Origin: an uncultured Thalassotalea sp. | Lineage (GTDB): Bacteria; Pseudomonadota; Gammaproteobacteria; Enterobacterales; Alteromonadaceae | Assembly (NCBI GenBank): GCA_947502355.1 | Contig: CANMZP010000014.1 | Coordinates: 42,806 to 106,805 of the forward strand | Direction of reading: 5' to 3' | Length of the DNA stretch: 64,000 nt | Shown here: positions 30,262 through 40,103 of the stretch, piece by piece | How positions within the stretch are numbered: position 1 is the first letter of the stretch | How the letters are laid out: each line of letters begins with the position of its first letter | Position numbers and translations under genes: made by a program | Notes under the pieces: model-generated | What the model saw: the letters and a program-made list of their open reading frames with translations, nothing else | Told to the model about the DNA's origin: nothing | Database searches by the model: none

Positions 30262-30702
30262 CTATGCTGCTTGTGTGCTTTGCTTGGTGGATACGTTAAA
30301 ACCGAGTTGCTGATAGGCGCGATAACGCAATCGAGCTTGCTGTTTTAAGGTTTCATCAAGGGGCACAAAATCAAAAATTTGCGAAAACTGACCAGCAAAG
30401 CGCGGGACTTCGCTGGATAAATTAATTAACACCTGGCGTTGACCAGAAGGCTCTTGCCAACTGATCTCTACTGGTGAGCCACCACGTAAGCCTTCACCGG
30501 GAAGGTTGTGGGGAATAAAACTGTTGGCATCAAATGCCCAGAGTAATTCATCTACCTGATGTGCACTTTTCTGACTATCGGTATAAATAAATACTCGTTT
30601 TTTGCTGCGAAAGCATTCGGCTGCTTTTAAACAAGCAAGCTGCAGGTGATCTTGCTCGGTTGATTCATCACTGATGATCTCAAAGATTACCTGGCTAGCC
30701 AT
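30262..30702 (-). CDS. holC: DNA polymerase III chi subunit
   Basis: A 146-residue protein of the HolC family, which links the clamp loader (through HolD) to single-stranded DNA-binding protein. Family segments are [36 protein letters not shown], then [10 protein letters not shown] and the C-terminal [26 protein letters not shown]. It sits between pepA (2 bases) and valS (11 bases), the conserved gammaproteobacterial arrangement, and is surely co-transcribed with both. Confidence 0.93.
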   Translation of the reverse strand: MASQVIFEIISDESTEQDHLQLACLKAAECFRSKKRVFIYTDSQKSAHQVDELLWAFDANSFIPHNLPGEGLRGGSPVEISWQEPSGQRQVLINLSSEVPRFAGQFSQIFDFVPLDETLKQQARLRYRAYQQLGFNVSTKQSTQAA

Positions 30703-30704
30703 AT

Positions 30705-32210
30705 TTATTCGCCTTGTTCCTGACCACTACGGTTTAACAAGTATTGGGTTAGCATGCTAACTGGACGGCCTGTTGAGCCTTTGTTAGCGCCGCTGCGCCA
30801 TGCCGTACCGGCGATATCTAAATGCGCCCAGTTGTATTTCTTGGTGAATTTCGCCAAGAATAGACCGGCCGTAATGGTACCTGCTGCACGACCACCTAAG
30901 TTGGTGAAATCGGCAAATGGGCTTTCTAATTGGTCTGCGTAATCATCCCAAAGCGGTAAGCGCCATGCTCGGTCGCCACTTTGATCAGAGGCATTTAATA
31001 GTTCATGTGCTAATGGGTTGTGCGAGCTTAGTAAACCCGTTGCGTGAGCACCAAGTGCGATAACACAAGCACCGGTTAGTGTGGCAACATCAATCACCAC
31101 ATCTGGGTTGAAACGTTCAACGTAAGTTAGGGCATCACATAAGACCAAACGGCCTTCAGCATCGGTATTTAGTACTTCAACGGTTTGACCCGACATGGTG
31201 GTTAAAATATCACCTGGGCGGTACGCGTTTGCATCGGGCATGTTTTCACAACCGGCAAGTACACCAATAACGTTAATGGGTAAATCCAATTTGGCTAGGG
31301 CATTCATGGTACCTAAAACACCAGCAGCACCACCCATGTCGTATTTCATTTCATCCATTGCTTCGCCTGGTTTTAATGAGATACCACCTGAGTCAAAGGT
31401 TAGGCCTTTACCAACTAATACGATTGGCTTGCTGTCATCGCCAGCGCCTTGGTAGTTAATCACACTCATTAGTGATTCGTTGTCACTACCACGACCAACG
31501 GCAAGGTAAGACCCCATGCCTAATTCTTCCATCATCGCTTCATTAACGATGTCGGTCGTGATTTTGTCGTTTTCTGCCGCTAGCTTTTGCGCTTGCTCGG
31601 CAAGGTAAGCTGGGTTACAGATGTTTGGTGGTAAATTGGCAACGTCTTTACATACGTTGATACCCGCAGCAATGCCTAAACCGTGAGCGATCGCGCGCTC
31701 ACCTAAGGTTAATTCACGACGCGTAGGTACATTGAAAACAATTTTTCGCAGTGGTCGACGAGGCTCTTCTTTGCGAGTTTTTAATGAGTTAAAGCTGTAT
31801 AAACAGTCTTGTGTGGCTTCAACTGCTTGACGTACTTTCCAGTAGGTATCACGACCTTTAACATGCAGCTCTGGTAAGAAACATACCGCTTCCATTGAAC
31901 CCGTTTCGTTTAACGTGTTAATGGTTTTGCTGATGATTTGACGGTATTGACGTTCGTTTAACTCTCGCTCTTTACCACAGCCAACCAATAGGACGCGTTC
32001 ACTTAGGATGTTAGGTACCTGATGCAATAACAACATTTGTCCAGACTTGCCTTCCAGATCGCCACGACGTAGTAGATTTGAAATGTAACCGCCGCTGATT
32101 TCATCAAGTTGCTCAGCTACAGCTGACAAACGACGAGGCTCGTATACACCGACAACAATGCACGCACTACGTTGCTTTTCTGGGCTGCCACTTTTTACAC
32201 TGAACTCCAT
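30705..32210 (-). CDS. pepA: Leucyl aminopeptidase (M17 family)
   Basis: A 501-residue zinc aminopeptidase that removes N-terminal residues from peptides. In E. coli it also binds DNA at xer sites and the carAB promoter. The M17 signature NTDAEGRL is present in [18 protein letters not shown], with the metal-binding [17 protein letters not shown] and the catalytic [11 protein letters not shown] upstream. The ATG at 32210 (MEFSVKSG) matches family starts; an in-frame codon 6 bases upstream is less likely. First gene of pepA-holC-valS, divergent from lptF, the usual layout. Confidence 0.95.
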   Translation of the reverse strand: MEFSVKSGSPEKQRSACIVVGVYEPRRLSAVAEQLDEISGGYISNLLRRGDLEGKSGQMLLLHQVPNILSERVLLVGCGKERELNERQYRQIISKTINTLNETGSMEAVCFLPELHVKGRDTYWKVRQAVEATQDCLYSFNSLKTRKEEPRRPLRKIVFNVPTRRELTLGERAIAHGLGIAAGINVCKDVANLPPNICNPAYLAEQAQKLAAENDKITTDIVNEAMMEELGMGSYLAVGRGSDNESLMSVINYQGAGDDSKPIVLVGKGLTFDSGGISLKPGEAMDEMKYDMGGAAGVLGTMNALAKLDLPINVIGVLAGCENMPDANAYRPGDILTTMSGQTVEVLNTDAEGRLVLCDALTYVERFNPDVVIDVATLTGACVIALGAHATGLLSSHNPLAHELLNASDQSGDRAWRLPLWDDYADQLESPFADFTNLGGRAAGTITAGLFLAKFTKKYNWAHLDIAGTAWRSGANKGSTGRPVSMLTQYLLNRSGQEQGE

Positions 32211-32450
32211 GAACACTCCTATATGATTATTAAATGTTTGTATTTGGCTAAAAATTTGATGTTAAGCTTGCTAAAATCTGCTGTAAACAGATAGACTTAA
32301 TAGGGTATAAAGATAGCTATAGGCTATTATTATAGCCAGATTGAAGCACTCTACATCTTTGCGCCTAAATTATTTTATATGTAAAAACGGTAAGTTTACT
32401 TAAAATTTGCCCACTTGTCAGAAAAAAACTATGTTTTTTGGATTAAATTT

Positions 32451-33566
32451 GTGATTATTTTTCGATATTTGTTGAGCGAAGTGAGTCGCACCCAGTTAGG
32501 TGTGTTCTTAGTGTTAATGACTATCTTCATCAGCCAAAAATTCGTACGAATTCTAGGGGATGCATCCGAAGGCGGGATCCCAGGAAGCGCGGTAATGACC
32601 TTTATTGGTTTAACCGTTCCGCATTTAATTGGCCTCATGTTGCCACTTAGTTTGTTTTTAGGAATATTACTCGCCTATGGGCGAATTTATGCCGAAAACG
32701 AAATGAGCGTTTTACATGCTTGTGGGGTAAGTGAATGGTATGTTGTTCGGGTAACTTTGGTTGCCGCGTTAATCACCGCCATTATCACTGGTGCGTTTAC
32801 CTTGTACCTTTCGCCGATGGCGGCAGAAGCGGAATACCAAGTAAAAGAAGAGCTGTCTAAAGACGTCGGTTTATCCGCTCTGGTCTCGGGGCGTTTCCAA
32901 AAAACAACCAATGATAAAGCGGTTATTTTTGTTCATAACATTAATAACAACAACCAGTTAAATAGAGTCTTTGTTGCTCAATTACCCGACCATGATAGAG
33001 AACCCACTGAGCAAGATACGGTGAGTTTAATTTATGCTGCCAATGGTAAAGTGGTTGAAAATGACGATGGCTCACAACGGTTGGTCCTTAGCATGGGCAA
33101 CCGATACCAAAAAGACAAACAAGCCAACCAATTTCAAACGGTGACATTTTCAAGTTACGAAATGCAAATTCAGGACAGAAAAGCAGAACATAAACGTCGA
33201 AAGCTCGAAGCGTTACCGACAATGGCATTGATTAAAGACTCAAGTACTGAAGCGGTGGCTGAAGTGCAATGGCGACTGGCATTTCCACTGTCGGTATTTA
33301 TCTTAACCTTAATCGCGGTTCCCTTAAGTGTGGTTAACCCAAGACAAGGTAAGTTTGCCAAAATGTTCCCTGCTTTAATGCTATTTTTAGGCTATTTTTT
33401 AGCGCTAACAAGTGCACGATCGGCGGTGGAAGATGGCGTAATTGCCACGCAGGTTGGTTTATGGCCAATCCATTTAATTGCTTTGTTCTTAGGTTGGAGT
33501 TTATTACTGCGCAGCCGGGAAAGCGGTAAAAAAATAAAAGCAAAATTAGCGCGGAGTAAACAATAA
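32451..33566 (+). CDS. lptF: LPS export permease LptF
   Basis: LptF and LptG form the membrane part of the LptB2FG ABC transporter that extracts lipopolysaccharide from the inner membrane. The protein has YjgP/YjgQ family form: membrane helices at each end, a periplasmic jellyroll (about residues 135-265), and the conserved C-terminal VPLSVVNPRQGKFAKMFPA. The GTG at 32451 (reading IIFRYLLSEVSRTQL) gives 371 residues and matches the E. coli start; the upstream TTG is less likely. Its stop overlaps the lptG start by one base. Confidence 0.94.
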   Translation: MIIFRYLLSEVSRTQLGVFLVLMTIFISQKFVRILGDASEGGIPGSAVMTFIGLTVPHLIGLMLPLSLFLGILLAYGRIYAENEMSVLHACGVSEWYVVRVTLVAALITAIITGAFTLYLSPMAAEAEYQVKEELSKDVGLSALVSGRFQKTTNDKAVIFVHNINNNNQLNRVFVAQLPDHDREPTEQDTVSLIYAANGKVVENDDGSQRLVLSMGNRYQKDKQANQFQTVTFSSYEMQIQDRKAEHKRRKLEALPTMALIKDSSTEAVAEVQWRLAFPLSVFILTLIAVPLSVVNPRQGKFAKMFPALMLFLGYFLALTSARSAVEDGVIATQVGLWPIHLIALFLGWSLLLRSRESGKKIKAKLARSKQ

Positions 33567-34630
33567 TGCGCATACTCGATATTTATATTGGTCGTATCAT
33601 TGCCACGACTTCCTTTTTGACGTTGGCTGTGTTGGTAAGTATCAGTACCATCATTAAGTTTGTTGAGCAAATGCGAGCCGTTGGTCGCGGAAATTATGAT
33701 CTAGTCCATGCGGCACTCTATTCTCTTTACTCGGTGCCAAGAGACGTAGAAATATTCTTCCCTATGGCGGCCTTAGTCGGTGGTTTAATCGGTTTAGGCA
33801 TGATGGCAAACAACAGTGAGTTAGTTGTGATGCAGGCCGCTGGTTTATCAAAACTGCAAATCATTAAGTCGGTAATGAAAACCGCGGCTATTTTAATTTT
33901 GATCAGCATGGCGGTAGGTGAATGGTTGGCCCCGCAAGGTGAAGCATCGGCCAGAGAACTGCGTGCCAGAGCCATTTCAAGTGGTAGTTTGATATCTGCC
34001 AAGAATGGGGTTTGGGCCAAGGATGGGGAGTTTATTGTCAATATCACTGAGGTGGAAGATACCGGTACGTTAAAGGCGATTTCGGTCTATAAGTTTGATG
34101 ACAGCTTAAAGATGAAAACTTGGCTAACTGCCGAGAGCGCCCAATGGGTGAATGATCATTGGTTACTCGAAGGGGTAGAGAAAGTAAACTTTACGCACGA
34201 ACAATTGACGACACTAAGACCTGGAACCATTGAATGGAAATCCAGTTTAACGCCCGATAAATTAGGGGTGGTCACGGTAAAACCTGAAGCGTTATCATTG
34301 CGTGGATTGGTAAGTTACTTAGATTACCTTGAAGAAAACCAACAAGACACCACCAGGTACATGCTGGCTTTCTGGCGTAAGCTAATGCAACCGATTACCG
34401 TTGCCGTGATGTTGTTGGTGGCCTTATCTTATATATTCGGCCCACTTCGCTCTGTGTCAATGGGGGCCCGAATCATGATGGGAATTGGTACGGGTATTGT
34501 TTATGACTTTATAAATCGCATGTTTGCTTCAGTGAGCTTAACCTTTAACCTATCACCATTTGTAGGGGCCATATTACCAAGTTTATTGTTTGTGACGGTG
34601 GCCATTTATCTGTTAAGGCGAAAGGTCTGA
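33566..34630 (+). CDS. lptG: LPS export permease LptG
   Basis: A 354-residue partner of LptF with the same fold: MRILDIYIGRIIATTSFLTLAVL at the N-terminus, a periplasmic domain in the middle, and four C-terminal helices with the conserved FGPLRSVSMGARIMMGIGTGIVYDF. It starts at the overlapping TAATG with lptF, implying coupled translation. A strong terminator follows at 34649-34687. Confidence 0.94.
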   Translation: MRILDIYIGRIIATTSFLTLAVLVSISTIIKFVEQMRAVGRGNYDLVHAALYSLYSVPRDVEIFFPMAALVGGLIGLGMMANNSELVVMQAAGLSKLQIIKSVMKTAAILILISMAVGEWLAPQGEASARELRARAISSGSLISAKNGVWAKDGEFIVNITEVEDTGTLKAISVYKFDDSLKMKTWLTAESAQWVNDHWLLEGVEKVNFTHEQLTTLRPGTIEWKSSLTPDKLGVVTVKPEALSLRGLVSYLDYLEENQQDTTRYMLAFWRKLMQPITVAVMLLVALSYIFGPLRSVSMGARIMMGIGTGIVYDFINRMFASVSLTFNLSPFVGAILPSLLFVTVAIYLLRRKV

Positions 34631-34648
34631 TTTTTACATTCTAATCAA

Positions 34649-34687
34649 AAAAAAGGTCATTGATGTAAACCAGCAATGACCTTTTTT
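34649..34687 (+). terminator. Terminator after lptG
   Basis: A 14-bp perfect stem AAAAAAGGTCATTG / CAATGACCTTTTTT with an 11-base loop. Confidence 0.88.
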
Positions 34688-34770
34688 ATAACCTAAGCTT
34701 TTCGAAATAACATACAAGAAGAACGTAATACCTAAAAAGAGCACGTCATTCCGGACTTGGTTCGTATCTC

Positions 34771-35268
34771 CTAATTCTCTAAATTACGTCTGTTTTCTTC
34801 AAGTGATAGCACGACAATTTCGGTATTAGTGAATCTATCCTGTAAAGACAGCTTGTTCTTTCTATCAAAAATAACCAAGAGATTACCAAGCCCTAAAAAG
34901 GTAAAACATAAACGTTTAAACCCCGTTTTAAAACTTATTAAGCTACCATCAACATTCTGCACCTTTAAACGCCAAGCTCGCATGCCAATGGTTTGCCCGC
35001 TGCGTTGCCAAAAATACATAAAAAAGAAAGCAACCCAACCTAGGTTCCACAATAAAATTAAGCCGTTGGCTAAATAAGAGTTTTGTTGTAAATCACTGGC
35101 ATGTTCAAAGCCCTGATTATCAATCACCCCTTGTGCAAACAGAAAGCCAAAAATGGCAAAAGAGATGGCGCCAGCGGCCATGTATACTGCAATGGATGTA
35201 AGGAAATCATAAAGATACGAGCCCATTCGGCGGCGAAATCCGGCTCGGCTATTACTTCTTGTTGGCAT
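34771..35268 (-). CDS. RDD family membrane protein
   Basis: A 165-residue protein with two or three membrane helices. The RDD pattern is RMGSYLYDFLTSIAVYMAAG near the start (an Arg, then Asp in the first helix, here R-R-M-G-S-Y-L-Y-D) and the SGQTIGMRAWRLKVQNVDGS segment near the middle. Some RDD proteins are sodium/proton exchangers, but most have no assigned role. It stands alone, convergent with lptG. The gap before it contains a CGTCATTCCGGAC fragment resembling bacterial dispersed repeats. Confidence 0.85.
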   Translation of the reverse strand: MPTRSNSRAGFRRRMGSYLYDFLTSIAVYMAAGAISFAIFGFLFAQGVIDNQGFEHASDLQQNSYLANGLILLWNLGWVAFFFMYFWQRSGQTIGMRAWRLKVQNVDGSLISFKTGFKRLCFTFLGLGNLLVIFDRKNKLSLQDRFTNTEIVVLSLEENRRNLEN

Positions 35269-35451
35269 AGTTTTAATTTTTCAAAGTAAATAAAAATGGC
35301 AGTGTATCATTTGCCACAAAAAAGGCCAAAAAAATAGTAATCGGTCCGTTTCAGCGTACAGCTGTGCTTTGCACAAAACACAGAGCAAGATACAATAATC
35401 AGTTCTGCGGTATAATTAGTACCATAAATAGCCAAATTCAAAGGGAACGTA

Positions 35452-36141
35452 ATGAAAGTTGTTGAGTTTATTCGTGATAAAAAAGGAAAGTTACAGCAAA
35501 GGAACGATGAGTTTAAAGCCAGGCTTGAGCCAAAGTTCAAGAACCTGACCGATTTATTCAATGACAAAATCACCAACCCGTTAAGCAACACGATGAATAA
35601 TCCTTGGCTTTCTAAATTTGCCTTTAATGAAGCAGATACCGAATCAGCAAAAAAAAAGCCCGTCGAGCAAACGCCAAAAGCGGCCGAAATGTTTGCCAAG
35701 CTATCCGAGAAACTCGGAGAAGAAACCTATTTAGGTGAATGGTTTACCGTGGATCAGGATTGCATTGATCAGTTTGCCGAAGTAACGGGTGATAAACAAT
35801 GGATCCATACCGACCCAGAAAGGGCGGCTAAAGAGTCGCCGTTTAAGTCCACCATCGCACATGGTTTCTTAACCTTGTCGCTCATTCCCAAGCTAACTGA
35901 TACCGTAAACCCAGAAACAAACCCATACCCAGAGGCCAAAATGGTGATCAATTTTGGCCTAAACCGAGTGCGTTTCCCATTCCCGGTAAAAGTAGGTTCA
36001 AGAGTAAGAGTAAGAACCGTATTAGTCGGCCTAGAACCAATGCGCAAAAGCATTGAAGTCGTAAATGAAATGAGCATAGAAGTAGAAAACAGCAAGCGTC
36101 TAGGCTGCGTGGCCGAAACCGTACTAAGATTGTATTTCTAA
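35452..36141 (+). CDS. MaoC-like hot-dog dehydratase with N-terminal extension
   Basis: A 229-residue protein. Residues about 90-229 form the MaoC hot-dog fold with the hydratase segment QWIHTDPERAA followed by STIAHGFLTLSL, where Asp and His are the expected catalytic pair for hydration of enoyl-CoA. Residues 1-85 are a lysine-rich helical extension (MKVVEFIRDKKGKLQQRNDEF) not typical of the family. The substrate is unknown; relatives act on R-specific enoyl-CoA in polyhydroxyalkanoate or fatty-acid metabolism. AAGGGAACGTA before the ATG gives a good ribosome site. It is the last chromosomal gene before the tRNA and island. Confidence 0.83.
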   Translation: MKVVEFIRDKKGKLQQRNDEFKARLEPKFKNLTDLFNDKITNPLSNTMNNPWLSKFAFNEADTESAKKKPVEQTPKAAEMFAKLSEKLGEETYLGEWFTVDQDCIDQFAEVTGDKQWIHTDPERAAKESPFKSTIAHGFLTLSLIPKLTDTVNPETNPYPEAKMVINFGLNRVRFPFPVKVGSRVRVRTVLVGLEPMRKSIEVVNEMSIEVENSKRLGCVAETVLRLYF

Positions 36142-36197
36142 CAAAAATAAAGCGAATTGCTCATTTAAACAACGAACAAACCAAATAAATAAAAAAA

Positions 36198-37520
36198 CTA
36201 TTGCTCTAACCAATTTTTCTCGTATAATTCAACCAACTCAACGACAAGTTGAGGCACGTGTTGCCGGAGTGGTGGAATTGGTAGACACGACGGATTCAAA
36301 ATCCGTTGCCTTTGCGGGCGTGCCGGTTCAAGTCCGGCTTCCGGTACCATTAACCTCTTGATTTTCAAGAGGTTTTTTAGTTTATGGGGTTCCCCAACTA
36401 TCACATAATCCTCTGTTCTGACGCAAAAACCTCCCAACTGTGACGATTTTTTGCTTTTTTCTTCATTCCCTCTCTCTGAAATTCTTGCGACAGATTTAAA
36501 TGGCTCATTACTGACCTCCTTACTTTTTGCATCAATATTTTTCGCTTGTGATGATAAATACTCCTGACTGGGGTGTGCGTATCGCTGAACCATTTCTAAT
36601 GTTCGCCATCCACCCAACTCTTTAAGTGCCAATAAATCTGTTCCTGATTCAACATGCCTTGTAGCCCAATTGTGTCTTAGATCGTGAAACCTTAAGCCAG
36701 GTAACCCTGCCTTTTCAGTGATCTCTTTCCATTTTTTGTCTTTAATATCTTTGACAGGATTTAGACGGGTGTTAATAAATACATAACTAGACTCCCTTTG
36801 CTGCGCCAATTTATGAAGCAGCGCCATTGCTTGGTCTGATAACGGCGTAGTGACCGCTTTTCCTGATTTGTGATCGGTAGCCGCAATTCGAATTTCCTGC
36901 CGCTTAAAATCAATTTGAGCCCATCTTAAGTTTAATATGTTGCTACGACGAAGACCTGTCAGTAAAGCAAAGGCAATTATTGGCCGTATGTAATCAGGCG
37001 AGGCAGCGATGAGCTGTTTTATGTCTAGGTTATCCAGCTTGTAGAAATCACGGGGACTTTCTTTATAAATCTTTAATACAGGCACTTTATCTATCCAGCC
37101 TAGATCTTGGTGGCAGAAGTTTAGGAATGTTTTAATTTCTGCCAGATAGCGATTTCTGGTCGCTATGGAGATGTTTGCCTTGGTTGATAAGATTTGTAGC
37201 AGCTTATCGGCTTTGACTTGCTTGAGGAGAGGATCACCAAGTTTATCTATCCACCAATTAAGCTTATTGGTTTTTTCTTTGATGGTTTTAGTGTGGCGAC
37301 GGGAGTCTAGATATAAGGAAACGGCCTCAGATATACGTTTGGGCTTTTCTTCCTCCTCTGTCAGCTGTTTCCAGATAAGCTGTCTGAGTTTCGCTTCTTG
37401 TTGTTCAGCCTTCGCTCGAATGGTTTCTTTGCTGCTTCGGTGAACTTTCTTTGTGTTACCGTCAAAGGTTAGTTCAAATTTGATGTACCAATATTTTGAA
37501 TCTTTCTTTTTATAAATCAT
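36198..37520 (-). CDS. int: Tyrosine recombinase (island integrase)
   Basis: A 440-residue phage-type integrase. An N-terminal arm-binding region is followed by a core-binding domain (about 60-150, with ISIATRNRYLAEIKTFLNF) and the catalytic domain. Catalytic residues visible are Arg191 (TGLRRSN), a Lys near 218-221, His279 and Arg282 (HDLRH), Trp305 (GGWRT) and the nucleophile Tyr314 (QRYAHPS). Residues 391-409 are encoded inside the 58-bp att core, starting exactly at the core edge; residues 410-440 are read from the tRNA and chromosome. In the excised circle the frame would instead run into the sequence left of the right att and stop after 11 codons, giving 420 residues. It overlaps the tRNA and its promoter. 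Confidence 0.88.
   Translation of the reverse strand: MIYKKKDSKYWYIKFELTFDGNTKKVHRSSKETIRAKAEQQEAKLRQLIWKQLTEEEEKPKRISEAVSLYLDSRRHTKTIKEKTNKLNWWIDKLGDPLLKQVKADKLLQILSTKANISIATRNRYLAEIKTFLNFCHQDLGWIDKVPVLKIYKESPRDFYKLDNLDIKQLIAASPDYIRPIIAFALLTGLRRSNILNLRWAQIDFKRQEIRIAATDHKSGKAVTTPLSDQAMALLHKLAQQRESSYVFINTRLNPVKDIKDKKWKEITEKAGLPGLRFHDLRHNWATRHVESGTDLLALKELGGWRTLEMVQRYAHPSQEYLSSQAKNIDAKSKEVSNEPFKSVARISERGNEEKSKKSSQLGGFCVRTEDYVIVGEPHKLKNLLKIKRLMVPEAGLEPARPQRQRILNPSCLPIPPLRQHVPQLVVELVELYEKNWLEQ
36201..36228 (+). promoter_or_regulatory. Promoter of tRNA-Leu
   Basis: -35 TTGCTC (36201-36206), a 16-base spacer, and a perfect -10 TATAAT (36223-36228), about 35 bases before the tRNA. The integrated form of the integrase reading frame runs through this promoter on the opposite strand. 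Confidence 0.7.
36263..36349 (+). tRNA. leuX-like: tRNA-Leu (anticodon CAA), island integration site
   Basis: An 87-base gene with encoded CCA. It has the acceptor stem GCCGGAG / CTTCCGG(T) region, a class II long variable arm, the anticodon loop TTCAAAA with CAA, and the T-arm GGTTCAAGTCC. It decodes UUG. The last 57 bases, plus one more, are repeated exactly at 57399-57456, which shows that an element integrated here and rebuilt the gene's 3' part. Confidence 0.95.
36293..36350. repeat. attL: Left attachment site, 58-bp direct repeat
   Basis: Identical over 58 bases to 57399-57456. It runs from inside the anticodon stem to one base past the CCA end. It is the crossover core of the island; the adjacent integrase reading frame enters it from the island side. 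Confidence 0.9.
36352..36378 (+). terminator. Island-supplied terminator for tRNA-Leu
   Basis: Stem AACCTCTTG / CAAGAGGTT with a 5-base loop and a T-run, 2 bases after the tRNA. It belongs to the island; the probable original terminator lies at 57464-57486, past the right att site. Confidence 0.8.
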
Positions 37521-37564
37521 AGCTTGCTCCAGATAATGATTTATAAATTTATATTAATGAACTG

Positions 37565-39340
37565 TTAGACAATGCCAACTTTTTTCTGTTTATTTCGCTC
37601 ATTCAGTAATTTGCTGCCTAGATCCATATTTTTTATGTGGTAATAGCGCTTGATACCATCAAAACTTGTCCATCCTCCGGCTTCCATGATGTCATGGATA
37701 GGAACTCCGGCAGCTCTAAGTTCGGTTGCCATTTCATGCCTAAAGTGGTGCGGAACATAATGAAATTCTTTGCCATTCACTTTAATGGGCTTAATGCCCT
37801 GGCTGTCGGTAATTTTATGCCATCTTGTATAATCAAATTTGGGCAAAGTACCCTTGTTATCTTTCGCAAAGACATACTCACTATGAATATCATTCTCCGA
37901 TTTAAACAATAGGGCTTTGTTGATGTATTTTTTGATTTCATCACAAATAGGTGTGTAAAGTTGTTTTCCAGATTTTGATTCTGCCCAGTAAATGGCATTA
38001 TTATCCCAGTGGATTTGGTGTTCTTTAAGCCTAAGGAGAGCTCCATTTCGGTATCCTGACAAATCACAAACACGTACATAATTTTCTTCCTGGATGGATT
38101 GGCAATATTCTGAAATTAGTTTCTCTTTGATTTCAGTTGAAAGCTCAAATATTGGACGTTCATTAGATTGGTATGTCTTCAGCTTTATCTCGCTGTCCAC
38201 CCAGCCATTATCAAGAGCAAGTCGCATGGCTTTGTTTATTTCTACGACATACCCAGTTAAGGTGCTAGCATCAGGGCCTGTTAACTTTATCCTGGTCGTG
38301 ATATCCAGCAAGTCTTTATAGGTGAGGCTATCCAAAGGAAAATGACCAATAAGGTGTTGCCAGAAGCCTATCTTGGAATTCATCTCCTTGATGCTTTTAG
38401 GCTCTTTCTTTAAGTTTTCATTTGCACTTAGCTTTAACGCATCTGCTACTCTATAGCGATCGCTATTAACATGGGAAGCAAGCTTTTGGGCAGCCAGTTT
38501 TACATTATCATCAGCAGAGCAAACACCTTCATTCACCTTGGTTAATATCAATTTGTTAAAATACGCTATAGATTCAGCCTCACTTTCTTTTCGTACCAGA
38601 GTTTTTTTGCCTAAAAGCTTTTTAATCAACTGATTATTTTTATTTTTCTTAGGCCGTAAATCTAATTGCCAACGGCAATTTTTATAACCGGAAGTTCTTG
38701 GTGCTATTCTTAACTTTAACAAGGACACAACATTTGTTGTATCAGACACATTTGAACTCATTAATTGATCTAAAGCTGCTTTGGATACGGTATTTTTAGC
38801 CTTACTGGATTTTTCAAAGTAGTCGTCAACTTTACGGAGTATCTCATCTGTATCGATAGCATGGGTTGGGTTGATATCAATAGATTGCTCAGCTTTAACA
38901 TTTGTTGTGATGGAGTCCACAATATTGGTTGCAGGTTTTTGAATGTCTCTACTAGCGCTCGCTTCGATTTGTGGCGGTGCGGCTGACAATGGTTCTAAGG
39001 ATTCAGGGGGCGTGATTATTTTGTTAAGACGCTCTTCCTTTATTTGAGTTGTATTTTGTTTTTCGGGATTTACAGAGGTTGTTGAATTTGACGGTGCATT
39101 ATTGCCAACACTGTCGAATTCATTAATGCCGTACGCCAATCGCACCAGGTTGTCAGACGCTGAGGTGAGAATAAATAAACCTTCTGCGGCCTTGATGTGA
39201 GGGATAACAAAAAGACCATGTTTATCTCTTATCCCTAACAACTCATCAATGAATGACCCAGGCAACCCAGTGTTGTGTTGTTTAAATTGCTCCAGGGTAA
39301 TCCATTTATCTGTGTAGGGGGTGTTATCGATACTTTGCAA
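37565..39340 (-). CDS. Second tyrosine recombinase with long N-terminal domain
   Basis: A 591-residue protein. The C-terminal third is a tyrosine recombinase catalytic domain with SGYRNGALLRLKEHQ (Arg), SKSGKQLYTPI (Lys), HHFRHEMATEL (His-x-x-Arg) and GGWTSFDGIKRYYHI (Trp and Tyr). Residues about 210-420 are a core-binding-like helical region. The first 180 residues contain an unfamiliar N-terminal domain (TDKWITLEQFKQHNTGLPGSFIDEL) and a low-complexity Ser/Thr/Pro linker. It lies 44 bases upstream of the first integrase in the same direction. It may help excision or act on another site; I cannot tell which. Confidence 0.8.
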   Translation of the reverse strand: MQSIDNTPYTDKWITLEQFKQHNTGLPGSFIDELLGIRDKHGLFVIPHIKAAEGLFILTSASDNLVRLAYGINEFDSVGNNAPSNSTTSVNPEKQNTTQIKEERLNKIITPPESLEPLSAAPPQIEASASRDIQKPATNIVDSITTNVKAEQSIDINPTHAIDTDEILRKVDDYFEKSSKAKNTVSKAALDQLMSSNVSDTTNVVSLLKLRIAPRTSGYKNCRWQLDLRPKKNKNNQLIKKLLGKKTLVRKESEAESIAYFNKLILTKVNEGVCSADDNVKLAAQKLASHVNSDRYRVADALKLSANENLKKEPKSIKEMNSKIGFWQHLIGHFPLDSLTYKDLLDITTRIKLTGPDASTLTGYVVEINKAMRLALDNGWVDSEIKLKTYQSNERPIFELSTEIKEKLISEYCQSIQEENYVRVCDLSGYRNGALLRLKEHQIHWDNNAIYWAESKSGKQLYTPICDEIKKYINKALLFKSENDIHSEYVFAKDNKGTLPKFDYTRWHKITDSQGIKPIKVNGKEFHYVPHHFRHEMATELRAAGVPIHDIMEAGGWTSFDGIKRYYHIKNMDLGSKLLNERNKQKKVGIV

Positions 39341-39572
39341 ACAGGCACCATGAACCGCAGGTATAAAAGCCCCCTGCGGTTGTTGGTTAGTTTGTTTAGC
39401 TTCAGTATAGATAAATGAACACTCAAAAAATAATTTTGAATGATCTTACCCGATCTAAAAATTTCCATTTTGCCGTAAACATTTTCTTTACTTGGACTGC
39501 TTCCCTACTTGGGCTTATTTCCCTTGGCCTGCTCCTAGATATATTCGAGGTTAACTAACTAGAGGATATAAA

Positions 39573-39977
39573 ATGAGTAATGTCGTGGAATTAAAAGCCC
39601 AATGGATCCATAAGCTTGTGAGAAAATCTCGTACTCCCTGGAGAGCGGAATTTCCTGATGACACGCGGATATGTTGGTTTTTGGACGATGAAAGAAAGCA
39701 GGGTATTTATGAGTATCGTGATTGCACAGGTAAAACCAACGGTTTTGCCATTACAGCAAAATTGCAAGAGCAACTTCCTGAACACATGCAACAAAAATAC
39801 TTTACAGCAGAAGAGCGCTGTTGGCTCTTTGGTTTCTTCTTTAGAGAAATCCAAAGTTTCATCCATGAAAATGTTGATGACTTAGATTTTTTTAATTTTA
39901 CCGGAGTGACCAAAGCCATATTTTTTTCATCGGACAGCTATGATTCATTACTAGACTTGTGTGAACAGTCATTTTAA
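39573..39977 (+). CDS. Island hypothetical protein
   Basis: A 134-residue soluble protein, acidic at its C-terminus and with many aromatics (CWLFGFFFREIQSF, DDLDFFNFTGVTKAIFF). AGAGGA lies 7 bases before the ATG, and a strong terminator follows at 39985-40004, so it is a real single-gene unit. I do not recognise a family. It lies divergent from the second recombinase and could be a regulator or small cargo protein. Confidence 0.65.
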   Translation: MSNVVELKAQWIHKLVRKSRTPWRAEFPDDTRICWFLDDERKQGIYEYRDCTGKTNGFAITAKLQEQLPEHMQQKYFTAEERCWLFGFFFREIQSFIHENVDDLDFFNFTGVTKAIFFSSDSYDSLLDLCEQSF

Positions 39978-39984
39978 AAACTAT

Positions 39985-40004
39985 ACGGGAGCATTTGCTC
40001 CCGT
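39985..40004 (+). terminator. Terminator of the island hypothetical gene
   Basis: Stem ACGGGAGC / GCTCCCGT with an ATTT loop, followed by TTTCTTT. Confidence 0.85.
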
Positions 40005-40103
40005 TTTCTTTGGTGGCAAAATTTGCTCCTGCTGTGCCTATTGTAAAGAACAGTCTGATGTTACGTTGAAGCAAAGTGCCACTGTCACTTCTTACAGTAA
40101 TTT

